From positions 62,001 to 126,000 of the forward strand of contig NZ_RMVG01000004.1 of NCBI RefSeq assembly GCF_003813865.1: DNA of 64,000 nt, in the 5' to 3' direction. Of the stretch, positions 1 to 7,636 are shown piece by piece. Source of the DNA: Candidatus Pantoea deserta. Its GTDB lineage: Bacteria; Pseudomonadota; Gammaproteobacteria; Enterobacterales; Enterobacteriaceae. The notes below the pieces were generated by a model, which was not told where the DNA came from, did not search any database, and saw nothing but the letters and a program-made list of their open reading frames with translations. Every line of letters starts with the position of its first letter. Position 1 is the first letter of the stretch. The position numbers were made by a program, and so were the translations under genes.

Positions 1-60
1 CTGCTGCCGCTGACGCGTGAAAAAGTCGCTGCGCAGACGCGCGGCAAAAGGAGCGCCTGA
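1..60 (+). CDS. C-terminal end of an upstream gene (partial)
   Basis: An open frame enters at base 1 and ends with TGA at 58-60, giving 19 residues rich in Arg and Lys. The stop overlaps the next ATG by one base (TGATG), so it is almost certainly the preceding member of the same operon. Too little is present to name it. By context (binding protein, thiol dioxygenase and rhodanese downstream) it could be a transporter subunit or an oxidoreductase, but nothing visible decides this. Confidence 0.6.
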   Translation: MLPLTREKVAAQTRGKRSA

Positions 61-1040
61 TGCGTCTGGCTAGCCTGTTTGCCGGTATTACTCTGGCCTT
101 AAGCCTGAATCACGCCTTCGCAGCCGAAAAAGTCACGCTGCGTCTTGGCGATGTTAAGGGCGACCGTTTTGCTTCGCTGAAAGCCTCAGGCGAGCTGGAT
201 AATCTGCCCTACGACCTGAAGCTTACCGCCTTCGACTCTGGCGCACCGGTGCAGGAGGCGTTAAATGCCGGCGCGCTGGATGTCGGCTTTACCGGCGATT
301 TGCCGTTTCTGTTTGTCTATGCCGCAGGCGCGCCGGTGAAAGCCGTCGGCGCCTGGCAGAACAATCCGGACAGTATTGCGCTGCTGACCCGCCCTGATGC
401 GGGCATTCACAGCCTGCGCGATTTAAAAGGCAAGCAGATCGCCGTCAATCGCGGCGGCTGGGGGCACTATTTACTCCTCGGCCTGCTGGAGCGCGCCGGA
501 CTGAAGCCCGACGACGTGACGCTGCGCTTTCTTGGTCCGGTTGACGGCCGCGCCGCGCTGACCTCCGGCGCGGTTTCCGCCTGGGCGCCGTGGGAGCCTT
601 ATATCGCCACCTCTACGCAGGTTGACGGCACGGTGCGCGTGCCGCAGGGCGGCGGCAACGGCATTATGTCAGGCTACTCCTATGCGCTGGCGCGCAAAGA
701 GGCGCTGGCCGACCCGGAAAAACGCAAAGCCATCGCCGACCTGCTGACCCGTCTGGCGAAGGCACAGGTGTGGGCGGCGCAGCATCCGCAGCCGTTCGCG
801 CAGGCGCTGGGCAAATCGCTCAATATGCCGACGACCATCACCAGCAGCTGGATCGCCGACGCGCGCATTCGTCCGCTGGTGTTCGATGCGTCCATTATCC
901 CCACGCTGCAAAAATCCGCCGACTTTTTCCATCGCTATCAGGTGCTGCCAAAGGCGGTCGACGTCAGCAGCGCGTTTGATTTCACTCTGGCTGATGGCGC
1001 AAATCAGGTCGCGAAGCAGTATCAGGAGAATAAATCATGA
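60..1040 (+). CDS. SsuA/NMT1-type ABC transporter periplasmic binding protein
   Basis: 326 residues. Residues 1-21 form a Sec signal peptide (hydrophobic core, AFA-A cleavage site). The mature part looks like the aliphatic sulfonate/nitrate/taurine binding-protein family, with an early VTLRLGD strand, a GALDVGFTGDLP segment and an AVSAWAPWEPY segment typical of SsuA-like proteins. It should capture a small anionic, probably sulfur-containing, ligand in the periplasm for an ABC importer whose other subunits are not in the window. AAGGAG at 46-51 sets the ATG at 60. It overlaps the next gene by 4 bases (ATGA), so the two are translationally coupled. Substrate is unproven; the thiol dioxygenase and rhodanese downstream make an organosulfur compound likely. 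Confidence 0.8.
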   Translation: MRLASLFAGITLALSLNHAFAAEKVTLRLGDVKGDRFASLKASGELDNLPYDLKLTAFDSGAPVQEALNAGALDVGFTGDLPFLFVYAAGAPVKAVGAWQNNPDSIALLTRPDAGIHSLRDLKGKQIAVNRGGWGHYLLLGLLERAGLKPDDVTLRFLGPVDGRAALTSGAVSAWAPWEPYIATSTQVDGTVRVPQGGGNGIMSGYSYALARKEALADPEKRKAIADLLTRLAKAQVWAAQHPQPFAQALGKSLNMPTTITSSWIADARIRPLVFDASIIPTLQKSADFFHRYQVLPKAVDVSSAFDFTLADGANQVAKQYQENKS

Positions 1041-1627
1041 GTGAGCTTCACCATCACCGCCTGCGCGATTTTGTGGCGCAGCTGGCCGCCCTGCTCGACC
1101 AGCAGCCGGACGAGGCGACTATTCTTGAGCGTGGCAGCGAGCTGCTGCGCCCGCTGTTACAGCACGACGACTGGCTGGATGAGACCTTTGCTCAGCCGCA
1201 TCCACAGCACTACCAGCAATACCTGCTCTATGCCGATGCGCAGCAGCGCTTTTCGGTGGTGAGCTTTGTCTGGGGACCCGGCCAGCAGACGCCGGTGCAC
1301 GATCATCGCGTCTGGGGGCTGATCGGCATGCTGCGCGGCGCGGAAGTGTCGCAGGGCTTCAGGCTGGCGAACGGCGAACTGGTGGAAGAAGGTGCGCCGG
1401 TGCGTCTGGACCCTGGCCATATCGACGCGGTCTCACCCCGCGTGGGCGATATTCACCGCGTCAGCAACGCCTTTGACGATCGCGTGTCTGTCAGCATTCA
1501 CGTTTACGGCGCCAACATCGGCGCGGTGACGCGCGCGGTCTATCGTGAAGACGGCAGCGAAAAACCCTTTATCTCCGGCTACAGCAACCGCTACTTACCT
1601 AATATCTGGGACCTCTCACATGGCTAA
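1037..1627 (+). CDS. Cysteine dioxygenase-family thiol dioxygenase (likely 3-mercaptopropionate type)
   Basis: 196 residues, cupin fold, cytoplasmic (no signal). The iron-binding triad is visible: His88 and His90 in PVHDHRVWG and His140 in GDIHRVSN, with Tyr157 in SIHVYG. Such enzymes add both atoms of O2 to a thiol to make a sulfinate. At the place where mammalian cysteine dioxygenase has the carboxylate-binding Arg, this protein appears to have Gln61 (YQQYLL), the feature of the bacterial Gln-type enzymes that prefer 3-mercaptopropionate. That alignment was made by eye with one gap. The residue cross-linked to Tyr in the mammalian enzyme (Cys) is not present. It overlaps the binding-protein gene by 4 bases and the rhodanese gene by 8, so it sits in the middle of one operon. 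Confidence 0.8.
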   Translation: MSELHHHRLRDFVAQLAALLDQQPDEATILERGSELLRPLLQHDDWLDETFAQPHPQHYQQYLLYADAQQRFSVVSFVWGPGQQTPVHDHRVWGLIGMLRGAEVSQGFRLANGELVEEGAPVRLDPGHIDAVSPRVGDIHRVSNAFDDRVSVSIHVYGANIGAVTRAVYREDGSEKPFISGYSNRYLPNIWDLSHG

Positions 1628-3233
1628 AACTTTTCCTCTGCGCGAAGCCGCAGAGATTCAGCAGGCGCTGCGTCAGCAGCAGGAAGTGGCGCTGGTCGAT
1701 GTACGCGACGAAGCGCTGTATGCGCAAGGGCATCCATTGTTTGCCGTGAATATTCCGCTTTCGAAGCTGGAGCTGGAGTGGCTGGATCGTATCCCCCGCC
1801 GCGACACGGCGATAACGCTGTATGACAACGGCGAGGGCCTGGCGCAGGCGGCGGCAGAGCGGGCGTCATCCTGGGGTTACAGCAATATTGCTCTGCTTAA
1901 GGACGATCTTGCCGGCTGGACGGCGGCAGGCGGCGAGCTGTTTATCGATGTCAATTCACCGAGCAAAGCCTTTGGCGAGCTGGTGGAATATCATAACCAT
2001 ACGCCGTCGTTGCCTGCGGAGCAGGTCGATGCCCTGCTGCGCGATAAGGCCGATGTCGTGGTGCTGGACGCGCGCCGCTTCGATGAATATCACACCATGT
2101 CGATTCCCGGCGGCATTAGCGTACCGGGCGGCGAACTGGTGCTGCGCGTGCGCGATCTGGCTCCTTCGCCTGACACGACGGTTGTTGTGAACTGCGCGGG
2201 ACGCACGCGCAGCATTATTGGCGCCCAGTCGCTGGTCAATGCCGGCATCCGCAATCCGGTCTATGCGCTGCGCAACGGCACTATCGGCTGGACGCTGGCG
2301 GGGCTAACGCTGGAACAGCAGCAGAACCGCCGCTATGGCGAGACCAGCGAAACCGCGCATCGCCATGCCGTGGCGCAGGCGCGTCAGGTGGCGGATCGCG
2401 CGGGCGTGGCGCGCATTGACGCAGCGGCGCTGGCGCGCTGGCAGCAGGAAGCGCGGACCACCTATCTGTTTGACGTGCGCGATGCTGATGAGTACAGCGC
2501 CGGGCATCTGCCAGGCAGCCGACACGTGCCGGGCGGGCAACTGGTGCAGGAGACCGATCACTACGCCAGCGTGCGCGGCGCGCGTATTGTGCTGGTGGAT
2601 AACGATGGCGTGCGCGCCAGTATGACGGCGTCCTGGCTGGCGCAGATGGGCTGGGAGGTGGCGGTGCTTGACGGGCTGCGACCGCAGGATTTTAGCGCCA
2701 CGGGGGGCTGGACGCCGCGCGTTCCCGCCGCGCCGGCCGCAGAGACGGTTTCGCCGCAGCAGCTTAGCGACTGGCTACAGCAGGGCGACACCCAGGTGCT
2801 GGATTTCACCACGCGCGCCAACCATGTGAAGAGCCATATACCCGGCGCGGCCTGGCTGCTGCGCTCTACCCTACAGCAGCAGGGCCGCGCGCTGCTGCCG
2901 GATGCGCAGCGCTATGTTCTGACCTGCGGCAGCAGCCTGCTGGCCGGTTATGCGGTTGAAGAGGTTCAGGCGCTGACCGGTAAGCCCGTTTATGTGCTGC
3001 AAGGCGGCAATGCGGCCTGGCGTAACGCGGGGCTTCCAACGGAAGCCGATGAAGAGCGGCTGCTCTCCCCCGCCATCGATCGCTATCGTCGACCTTATGA
3101 AGGCACCGACATTGAAGCGGCGGTGATGCAGGCCTATCTTGACTGGGAATACGGGCTGGTGGCGCAGCTGGACCGCGACGGCACTCATGGTTTTCGCGTG
3201 CTGCAACCGCAGGCGCAAAGCGTGACGGCGTAA
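1620..3233 (+). CDS. Four-domain rhodanese sulfurtransferase
   Basis: 537 residues from the ATG at 1620, which lies inside the last codons of the dioxygenase gene. An in-frame ATG at 1545 would add 25 residues that look only like the frame-shifted upstream gene. Four rhodanese-like domains run in tandem, roughly 1-115, 125-235, 255-365 and 375-475, each with a D-A/V-R or similar substrate-binding strand. Domain 2 has the loop CAGRTRS with Cys192, and domain 4 has TCGSSLL with Cys436. Domains 1 and 3 carry Asp at the active-site position (near 69 and 327-329), so they are probably non-catalytic. The likely role is moving sulfane sulfur from thiosulfate or a persulfide in the pathway of the neighbouring dioxygenase. 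No signal peptide; cytoplasmic. Confidence 0.85.
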   Translation: MAKTFPLREAAEIQQALRQQQEVALVDVRDEALYAQGHPLFAVNIPLSKLELEWLDRIPRRDTAITLYDNGEGLAQAAAERASSWGYSNIALLKDDLAGWTAAGGELFIDVNSPSKAFGELVEYHNHTPSLPAEQVDALLRDKADVVVLDARRFDEYHTMSIPGGISVPGGELVLRVRDLAPSPDTTVVVNCAGRTRSIIGAQSLVNAGIRNPVYALRNGTIGWTLAGLTLEQQQNRRYGETSETAHRHAVAQARQVADRAGVARIDAAALARWQQEARTTYLFDVRDADEYSAGHLPGSRHVPGGQLVQETDHYASVRGARIVLVDNDGVRASMTASWLAQMGWEVAVLDGLRPQDFSATGGWTPRVPAAPAAETVSPQQLSDWLQQGDTQVLDFTTRANHVKSHIPGAAWLLRSTLQQQGRALLPDAQRYVLTCGSSLLAGYAVEEVQALTGKPVYVLQGGNAAWRNAGLPTEADEERLLSPAIDRYRRPYEGTDIEAAVMQAYLDWEYGLVAQLDRDGTHGFRVLQPQAQSVTA

Positions 3234-3251
3234 GCCCGGAGACGTGAATAA

Positions 3252-3277
3252 AGAGCGGCAGCAATGTCGCTTTTTTG
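3252..3277 (+). terminator. Terminator of the thiol dioxygenase/rhodanese operon
   Basis: A 7-bp stem with one G-U pair (AGCGGCA at 3254-3260 with TGTCGCT at 3265-3271, GCAA loop) is followed by a run of T. It lies 20 bases after the rhodanese stop. Confidence 0.7.
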
Positions 3278-3342
3278 TCTGTAAAGGACGCGAAGCTGAG
3301 TAAAGTTTCTGGAATATGCCTGTGAAAACAGGACTTAAATAA

Positions 3343-3418
<76 letters not shown>

Positions 3419-3463
3419 ACATCTGGAATCGTTTTTTCAGTGCCAAATCGTTGGGATGCGATT

Positions 3464-3539
<76 letters not shown>

Positions 3540-3575
3540 TAACCGAAAAAACCGTCGTGTTACTCGACGGACGGC

Positions 3576-3604
3576 ATAATATGAAACCGTCCTCACAGTG
3601 TCAA
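3576..3604 (-). promoter_or_regulatory. Sigma-70 promoter of the tRNA-Ala pair
   Basis: Reading the minus strand: TTGACA (3604-3599), 17-base spacer, TATTAT (3581-3576), then a GC-rich stretch before the tRNA. The near-consensus boxes with a GC-rich discriminator are typical of growth-rate-controlled stable RNA promoters. Confidence 0.85.
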
Positions 3605-3893
3605 CGGCAAAATGAAAAACCGTAACCGATCGCTGAAAAAGGCGGCAAGTCGTGGATTAAACTGTTATTTCAGCAGCTTCAACCTGCCCGCTTTTCGTCA
3701 GGGCCGCTGTTGCCCTAATCAGGCGCGCTTTGCCCCCTGAGTAAGTTAAATTACGGTTAAACACCCTTTAGGATTTTTCTTGTTTTCCGTTAAAAGCCGT
3801 GTAAAACTTAGCCCGCTAACTATGTGATCATCGCTGATCGCGCCTTTAAACAACACCATCCCTGTCACAACTATCAATAATATTCGAGATACT

Positions 3894-4682
3894 ATGTCGC
3901 TGCATTCACCTAAAGAGATCGCTCAACTGGCGATTCAGGCTGGCGTCACCAAAAGCCGCGCTTCCATTCCGACGTTATTAATTCTTGGTTTTATGGCCGG
4001 AGCCTTTATTGCCACCGGCTTCCTGCTCGATCTGCATGTGATTAACTCGCTGCCCGCTGAATGGGGTTCGTTTGGCGGCCTGTTGGGCGCTGCCGTGTTC
4101 CCGGTAGGGTTGATTCTGACCGTGCTGGCGGGCGGCGAACTGCTGACCGGCAATATGATGACTATGCCGGTGGCCTGGTTCGCGCGTCGCATTAGCGGTT
4201 TCGCCGTGCTGCGCAACTGGTTCTGGGTGACGATTGCCAACTTTATCGGCAGCATCGCGGTGGCCTGGTTTTTTGGTCACATGCTGGGCATGACCGAAGG
4301 TGATTACCTGAAGAAAACCGTCGCAATCGCCAGCGCAAAAGTAAATGCAGACTTTCTGCACGCTTTTATTTCCGGCATCGGCTGTAACTGGCTGGTGTGC
4401 CTGGCGGTCTGGCTGGCATTCGCCAGTAAAGATGTCGTGGGTAAAATTTTTGGTATGTGGTTCCCGGTAATGGCCTTCGTTGCCATCGGCTTCCAGCACG
4501 TGGTCGCCAATATGTTTATCGTGCCTGCGGCGATTTTTGCCGGTCAGCTGAGCTGGGCCGAATATGTACCGAACTTTATCGCCGTATTCCTGGGCAATGG
4601 GGTCGGCGGCGCTGTTTTTGTTGGTCTCGCCTATTTCCTCGCTTTCCGTCCTGCCAGCGAAGCGGTCGGTACTGCGCAGTAA
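3894..4682 (+). CDS. Formate/nitrite transporter (FNT) family channel
   Basis: 262 residues, strongly hydrophobic, with about six membrane segments. FNT signatures include the L-A-G-G-E-L-L-T-G-N segment around residues 78-87, GIGCNWLVCLA around 160-170 and a conserved HVVANMF segment around 203-209. Such pentameric inner-membrane proteins pass formate, nitrite or hydrosulfide. FocA, NirC, FdhC-like and HSC types cannot be told apart here. No partner enzyme gene is adjacent, so the substrate stays open. The nitrate/nitrite regulators narQ-narP in the same window are about 38 kb away. Start at 3894 is the first ATG and gives a normal family length. Confidence 0.85.
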   Translation: MSLHSPKEIAQLAIQAGVTKSRASIPTLLILGFMAGAFIATGFLLDLHVINSLPAEWGSFGGLLGAAVFPVGLILTVLAGGELLTGNMMTMPVAWFARRISGFAVLRNWFWVTIANFIGSIAVAWFFGHMLGMTEGDYLKKTVAIASAKVNADFLHAFISGIGCNWLVCLAVWLAFASKDVVGKIFGMWFPVMAFVAIGFQHVVANMFIVPAAIFAGQLSWAEYVPNFIAVFLGNGVGGAVFVGLAYFLAFRPASEAVGTAQ

Positions 4683-4789
4683 TTTTTTGCCTTTTGCCTC
4701 AGGCGAAAGGCAATTTCCTTCAGGGTTACTTTCACACGTAACGATTTGCTGTAATATGTAGAACTAATGTATTAAACAGGGACAGCATC

Positions 4790-5143
4790 GTGAAAAAGGA
4801 ATGGTTAACCCCCGAAGAGCTGGCAAATGAAACGGGTTATAGTCGCCAGACGGTGAATAAATGGATCAAACGCGAAAACTGGACGACTACGCCGAAGCCC
4901 GGTGTACAAGGCGGTAAGGCGCGATTGATTCACATTGATGAGCGTGTAAAAAGCTTTATTCAGTCCATGCGTAATCTGAATGAACCTAACGCCTCCTACA
5001 TCGCACAGCAGAACTCTTTACCTGCGTTACTATTAAGTTCCGTACAGCAAATGACACAAAATGAGCAAGACTTGCTCGCGGCGATGATTTTGCGTGAAGG
5101 AATTAAAGGCGTACTGCAACGGTTAGGTATTGGCGAAGAATAA
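4790..5143 (+). CDS. yfeC: YfeC-like helix-turn-helix DNA-binding protein
   Basis: 117 residues. The N-terminal half has an excisionase/Mu-repressor type winged helix-turn-helix: WLTPEELANETGYSRQTVNKW, then an Arg/Lys-rich wing with GGKARLIHI. The C-terminal half is helical and may dimerise. In E. coli yfeC sits between the alaXW tRNAs and gltX, as here; the paralog yfeD is not present. Regulatory targets are not evident. It converges on gltX and shares the terminator at 5145-5177. Confidence 0.85.
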   Translation: MKKEWLTPEELANETGYSRQTVNKWIKRENWTTTPKPGVQGGKARLIHIDERVKSFIQSMRNLNEPNASYIAQQNSLPALLLSSVQQMTQNEQDLLAAMILREGIKGVLQRLGIGEE

Positions 5144-5144
5144 A

Positions 5145-5177
5145 AAAACCGGAAGCGTAATGCTTCCGGTTTTTTTT
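5145..5177. terminator. Bidirectional terminator between yfeC and gltX
   Basis: 12-bp stem (AAAACCGGAAGC with GCTTCCGGTTTT, 5-base loop) with A-run on one side and T-run on the other, so it can stop transcription from both converging genes. Confidence 0.9.
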
Positions 5178-5178
5178 A

Positions 5179-6594
5179 TCAGGCCTGCGCTTCGCGTTCT
5201 GCGATAAAGCCCAGCGCTTTTTCGATGCGCGCCACGCTGCGGCGCTGTCCAATGGCTTCAACGGTGACGTCCAGGCCCGGCGACTGCCCTGCGCCCGTGA
5301 CGGCGACGCGCAGCGGCATACCGACTTTGCCCATGCCAACTTCCAGCTCATCTGCCGTGCTCTGAATGGCATGATGTACGTTTTCCGCCGTCCAGTCGGA
5401 GATAGCGGCCAGCTTGTCGCGTACCACTTCCAGCGGCTGGCGAGCAACCGGACGCAGGTGTTTTTTCGCCGCGTCGGCATCAAACTCATCAAACTCTTCA
5501 TAGAAGTAGCGGCAGGATGCCGCCATCTCTTTCAGCGTCTTGCAGCGTTCGCCCAGCAGCGTAACCAGTTTAGCCAGCTCCGGACCGGTGCGCGTGTCGA
5601 TGTTCTGCTGTTCAATGTGCCATTGCAGGTGCGTCGCCACATATTCCGGCGGCAGGCTGTTAATGTAGTGATGGTTCAGCCACTGCAATTTTTCGGTATT
5701 GAACGCGCTGGCGGATTTGCTTACGGCTTCCAGCGTGAAGAGTTCTTTCATCTCTGGAACAGAGAAGATTTCCTGATCGCCGTGGGACCAGCCCAGACGG
5801 ACCAGGTAGTTGAGCAGCGCTTCAGGCAGATAACCGTCGTCGCGATACTGCATAACGCCAACGGCGCCGTGACGTTTTGAGAGTTTTTTACCGTCGTCGC
5901 CGAGGATCATAGAGACGTGCGCATAAACCGGCACCTGCGCCCCGATAGCCTTGAGGATGTTGATCTGGCGCGGCGTGTTGTTGATGTGGTCTTCGCCACG
6001 AATAACGTGGGTAATGCCCATATCCCAGTCGTCGACAACCACGCAGAAGTTGTAGGTTGGCGAGCCGTCGGTACGGCGGATGATCAGATCATCCAGTTCC
6101 TGGTTGCTGAATTCAATCGGACCACGGATTTGGTCGTCAAAGATAACAGAGCCTTCCTGCGGGTTGCGGAAGCGCACCACGCAAGGCTCATCGGCCGCAT
6201 GATGTTCATGGCTGTCGCGGCAGCGGCCGTCGTAGCGCGGCTTTTCGCCGTTGGCCATTTGGGTTTCACGCAGCTGTTCCAGGCGTTCTTTAGAGCAGTA
6301 GCATTTATAAGCCGTACCCGCTTCCAGCATTTCGTCGATTACTGCGTTATAGCGATCGAAGCGTTTGGTCTGGTAATACGGGCCTTCGTCCCATTCCAGG
6401 CTCAGCCAGTTCATACCGTCCATGATGGCTTCAATGGCTTCCGGCGTCGAACGCTCCAGATCGGTATCTTCGATACGCAGGACAAATTCGCCCTGGTTGT
6501 GGCGGGCATAAAGCCAGGAGTAAAGCGCGGTGCGTGCGCCGCCGACGTGCAGGTAGCCGGTCGGGCTGGGTGCGAAGCGAGTTTTGATTTTCAT
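5179..6594 (-). CDS. gltX: Glutamate--tRNA ligase
   Basis: 471 residues, the E. coli length. Class I synthetase: HIGH-like [10 protein letters not shown] at 9-18 and KLSKR at 238-242 bind ATP; the anticodon-binding helical domain fills the C-terminal third. It charges tRNA-Glu in the cytoplasm. The zinc-binding insert shows Cys98, Cys100 and Cys125, but residue 127, the fourth ligand (His) in the E. coli enzyme as I recall it, is Asp here. His129, His131 and His132 follow and may substitute. Otherwise the sequence is strongly conserved. Divergent from the tRNA-Val/Lys operon, as in E. coli. Confidence 0.98.
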   Translation of the reverse strand: MKIKTRFAPSPTGYLHVGGARTALYSWLYARHNQGEFVLRIEDTDLERSTPEAIEAIMDGMNWLSLEWDEGPYYQTKRFDRYNAVIDEMLEAGTAYKCYCSKERLEQLRETQMANGEKPRYDGRCRDSHEHHAADEPCVVRFRNPQEGSVIFDDQIRGPIEFSNQELDDLIIRRTDGSPTYNFCVVVDDWDMGITHVIRGEDHINNTPRQINILKAIGAQVPVYAHVSMILGDDGKKLSKRHGAVGVMQYRDDGYLPEALLNYLVRLGWSHGDQEIFSVPEMKELFTLEAVSKSASAFNTEKLQWLNHHYINSLPPEYVATHLQWHIEQQNIDTRTGPELAKLVTLLGERCKTLKEMAASCRYFYEEFDEFDADAAKKHLRPVARQPLEVVRDKLAAISDWTAENVHHAIQSTADELEVGMGKVGMPLRVAVTGAGQSPGLDVTVEAIGQRRSVARIEKALGFIAEREAQA

Positions 6595-6821
6595 TCAGCA
6601 GTGCCTTAGATGCGCAGGTTTTATGTCTGGATGACAAAAAACGGGTTAGACGCGAAAAAACAGTGCGCACATTCTAGCACCTGGCGTTGAATCCTCAATG
6701 ACTGCGCGCCAGCGCAAAGGCGTAAAGCCACAGGTTTCTGCTAATAAAACCAGCACATTGGCTAAAAGCAGCGCGGGATGCCTAATTTTGAAGCGAACGC
6801 GCATTTTAGTTTTAAAAAGCG

Positions 6822-6849
6822 TTGACTCACTTCGAAGGATCCCTATAAT
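6822..6849 (+). promoter_or_regulatory. Sigma-70 promoter of the tRNA-Val/tRNA-Lys operon
   Basis: TTGACT at 6822-6827, 16-base spacer, consensus TATAAT at 6844-6849, followed by a GC-rich discriminator. This fits a strong, stringently controlled stable RNA promoter. The first tRNA starts 17 bases after the -10 box. Confidence 0.9.
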
Positions 6850-6866
6850 GCGACTCCACACAGCGG

Positions 6867-6942
6867 GGGTGATTAGCTCAGTTGGTAGAGCATCTCCCTT
6901 ACAAGGAGGGGGTCGGCGGTTCGAGCCCGTCATCACCCACCA
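6867..6942 (+). tRNA. valU: tRNA-Val (anticodon TAC), copy 1
   Basis: 76 nt with encoded CCA, anticodon TAC (CTTACAA loop), complete cloverleaf. First of three identical copies. Confidence 0.98.
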
Positions 6943-6980
6943 CTCTTCAGGTGGCCCGCAGTGAACAAGAGATAAGATAT

Positions 6981-7056
6981 GGGTGATTAGCTCAGTTGGT
7001 AGAGCATCTCCCTTACAAGGAGGGGGTCGGCGGTTCGAGCCCGTCATCACCCACCA
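6981..7056 (+). tRNA. valX: tRNA-Val (anticodon TAC), copy 2
   Basis: 76 nt, identical to copy 1, 38 bases downstream of it. The three-copy arrangement next to gltX matches E. coli valUXY. Confidence 0.98.
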
Positions 7057-7097
7057 TATCTCAGTCAGATGACGCTCTTGTTAAGTAGTACCGAAGT

Positions 7098-7173
7098 GGG
7101 TGATTAGCTCAGTTGGTAGAGCATCTCCCTTACAAGGAGGGGGTCGGCGGTTCGAGCCCGTCATCACCCACCA
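7098..7173 (+). tRNA. valY: tRNA-Val (anticodon TAC), copy 3
   Basis: 76 nt, identical to the other two copies, 41 bases after copy 2 and only 4 bases before tRNA-Lys. Confidence 0.98.
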
Positions 7174-7177
7174 CTTC

Positions 7178-7253
7178 GGGTCGTTAGCTCAGTCGGTAGA
7201 GCAGTTGACTTTTAATCAATTGGTCGCAGGTTCGAATCCTGCACGACCCACCA
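7178..7253 (+). tRNA. lysV: tRNA-Lys (anticodon TTT)
   Basis: 76 nt with encoded CCA, anticodon TTT. Last gene of the operon. Its 3' end together with the terminator is repeated at 7414-7469. Confidence 0.98.
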
Positions 7254-7290
7254 GTTTAGAAAAAAGCGCCCTATGGGCGCTTTTTTCGTT
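7235..7290 (+). repeat. 56-base direct repeat, copy A (tRNA-Lys 3' end plus terminator)
   Basis: Covers the 3' strand of the T-arm, the acceptor stem, CCA and the terminator of tRNA-Lys. Copy B is at 7414-7469, identical except for one A/G change; period 179 bases. Confidence 0.95.
7258..7288 (+). terminator. Terminator of the tRNA-Val/Lys operon
   Basis: A-run, stem GCGCCC with GGGCGC around TAT, then a T-run. A second copy with one base change lies at 7437-7467. Confidence 0.9.
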
Positions 7291-7413
7291 CAGGCCCGCA
7301 GCAGAGCCTGACGTGCAGGATGAGAACCTGCGCAGGTTCGACTGAATCGCCAGAGGCGATTCAGGCTGATGCGAAGCATCACCCGCAAGGGCGAGGCCCA
7401 TAGGGCCGAGGCA
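7291..7413. repeat. Chain of short hairpins interrupting a second tRNA-Lys-like T-arm
   Basis: A gene-free 123-base stretch made of consecutive small palindromes: GCAGG/CCTGC around 7315-7331; a perfect 10-bp hairpin with 3-base loop (7342-7351 with 7355-7364); TGATGC/GCATCA (7367-7381, GAA loop); CCC/GGG (7382-7391, GCAA loop); GGCCC/GGGCC (7395-7407, ATA loop). The 11 bases at 7331-7341 match the tRNA-Lys T-arm 5' strand, and 7414 onward continues with its 3' strand. It therefore reads as a T-arm opened by 72 inserted bases. Confidence 0.7.
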
Positions 7414-7469
7414 AATCCTGCACGACCCACCAGTTTAGAGAAAAGCGCCCTATGGGCGCTTTTTTCGTT
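7414..7469 (+). repeat. 56-base direct repeat, copy B
   Basis: Second copy of the tRNA-Lys 3' end, CCA and terminator, without the rest of a tRNA gene in front of it. May be an attachment-site-like scar or the remnant of a tandem tRNA duplication. Confidence 0.95.
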
Positions 7470-7538
7470 TCTGTGCTCTGTGCTCTGTGCCGGATGATGG
7501 CGTTTTCCGCGCCGGGAAGTATCGTGCTTTTCAGGCAT

Positions 7539-7636
7539 GGAATACGGGCCGTTACGTAAAGTCGGCGTGAACACGTCCGTGTGGCCTCGGCCGCCGCCTC
7601 CCTGCGGCGGACGCTTTACTCCACGGCCCGTATTCC
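7539..7636. repeat. Large imperfect inverted repeat
   Basis: Arms at 7539-7552 and 7623-7636 are perfect complements over 14 bases (GGAATACGGGCCGT) and continue inward with a few mismatches to about 23 bases. The 50-base loop holds a further GC-rich hairpin (CCGCC/GGCGG near 7591-7610). Confidence 0.8.

Noticed and set aside
3821-3841. Possible CRP site upstream of the formate/nitrite-type channel (TGTGATCATCG).
   Set aside because: The second half does not match TCACA, so it is one half-site at most.
6867-7173. Three identical 76-base units with about 40-base spacers, resembling a repeat array.
   Set aside because: They fold as tRNA-Val with anticodon TAC and encoded CCA; the spacers are irregular and no cas gene is present.
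6646-7401. Minus-strand reading frames with repeated peptides (SNRRPPPCKGDAL) opposite the tRNA genes.
   Set aside because: They are the complements of the tRNA genes; the repeated peptide follows from identical tRNA copies, and there is no ribosome site.
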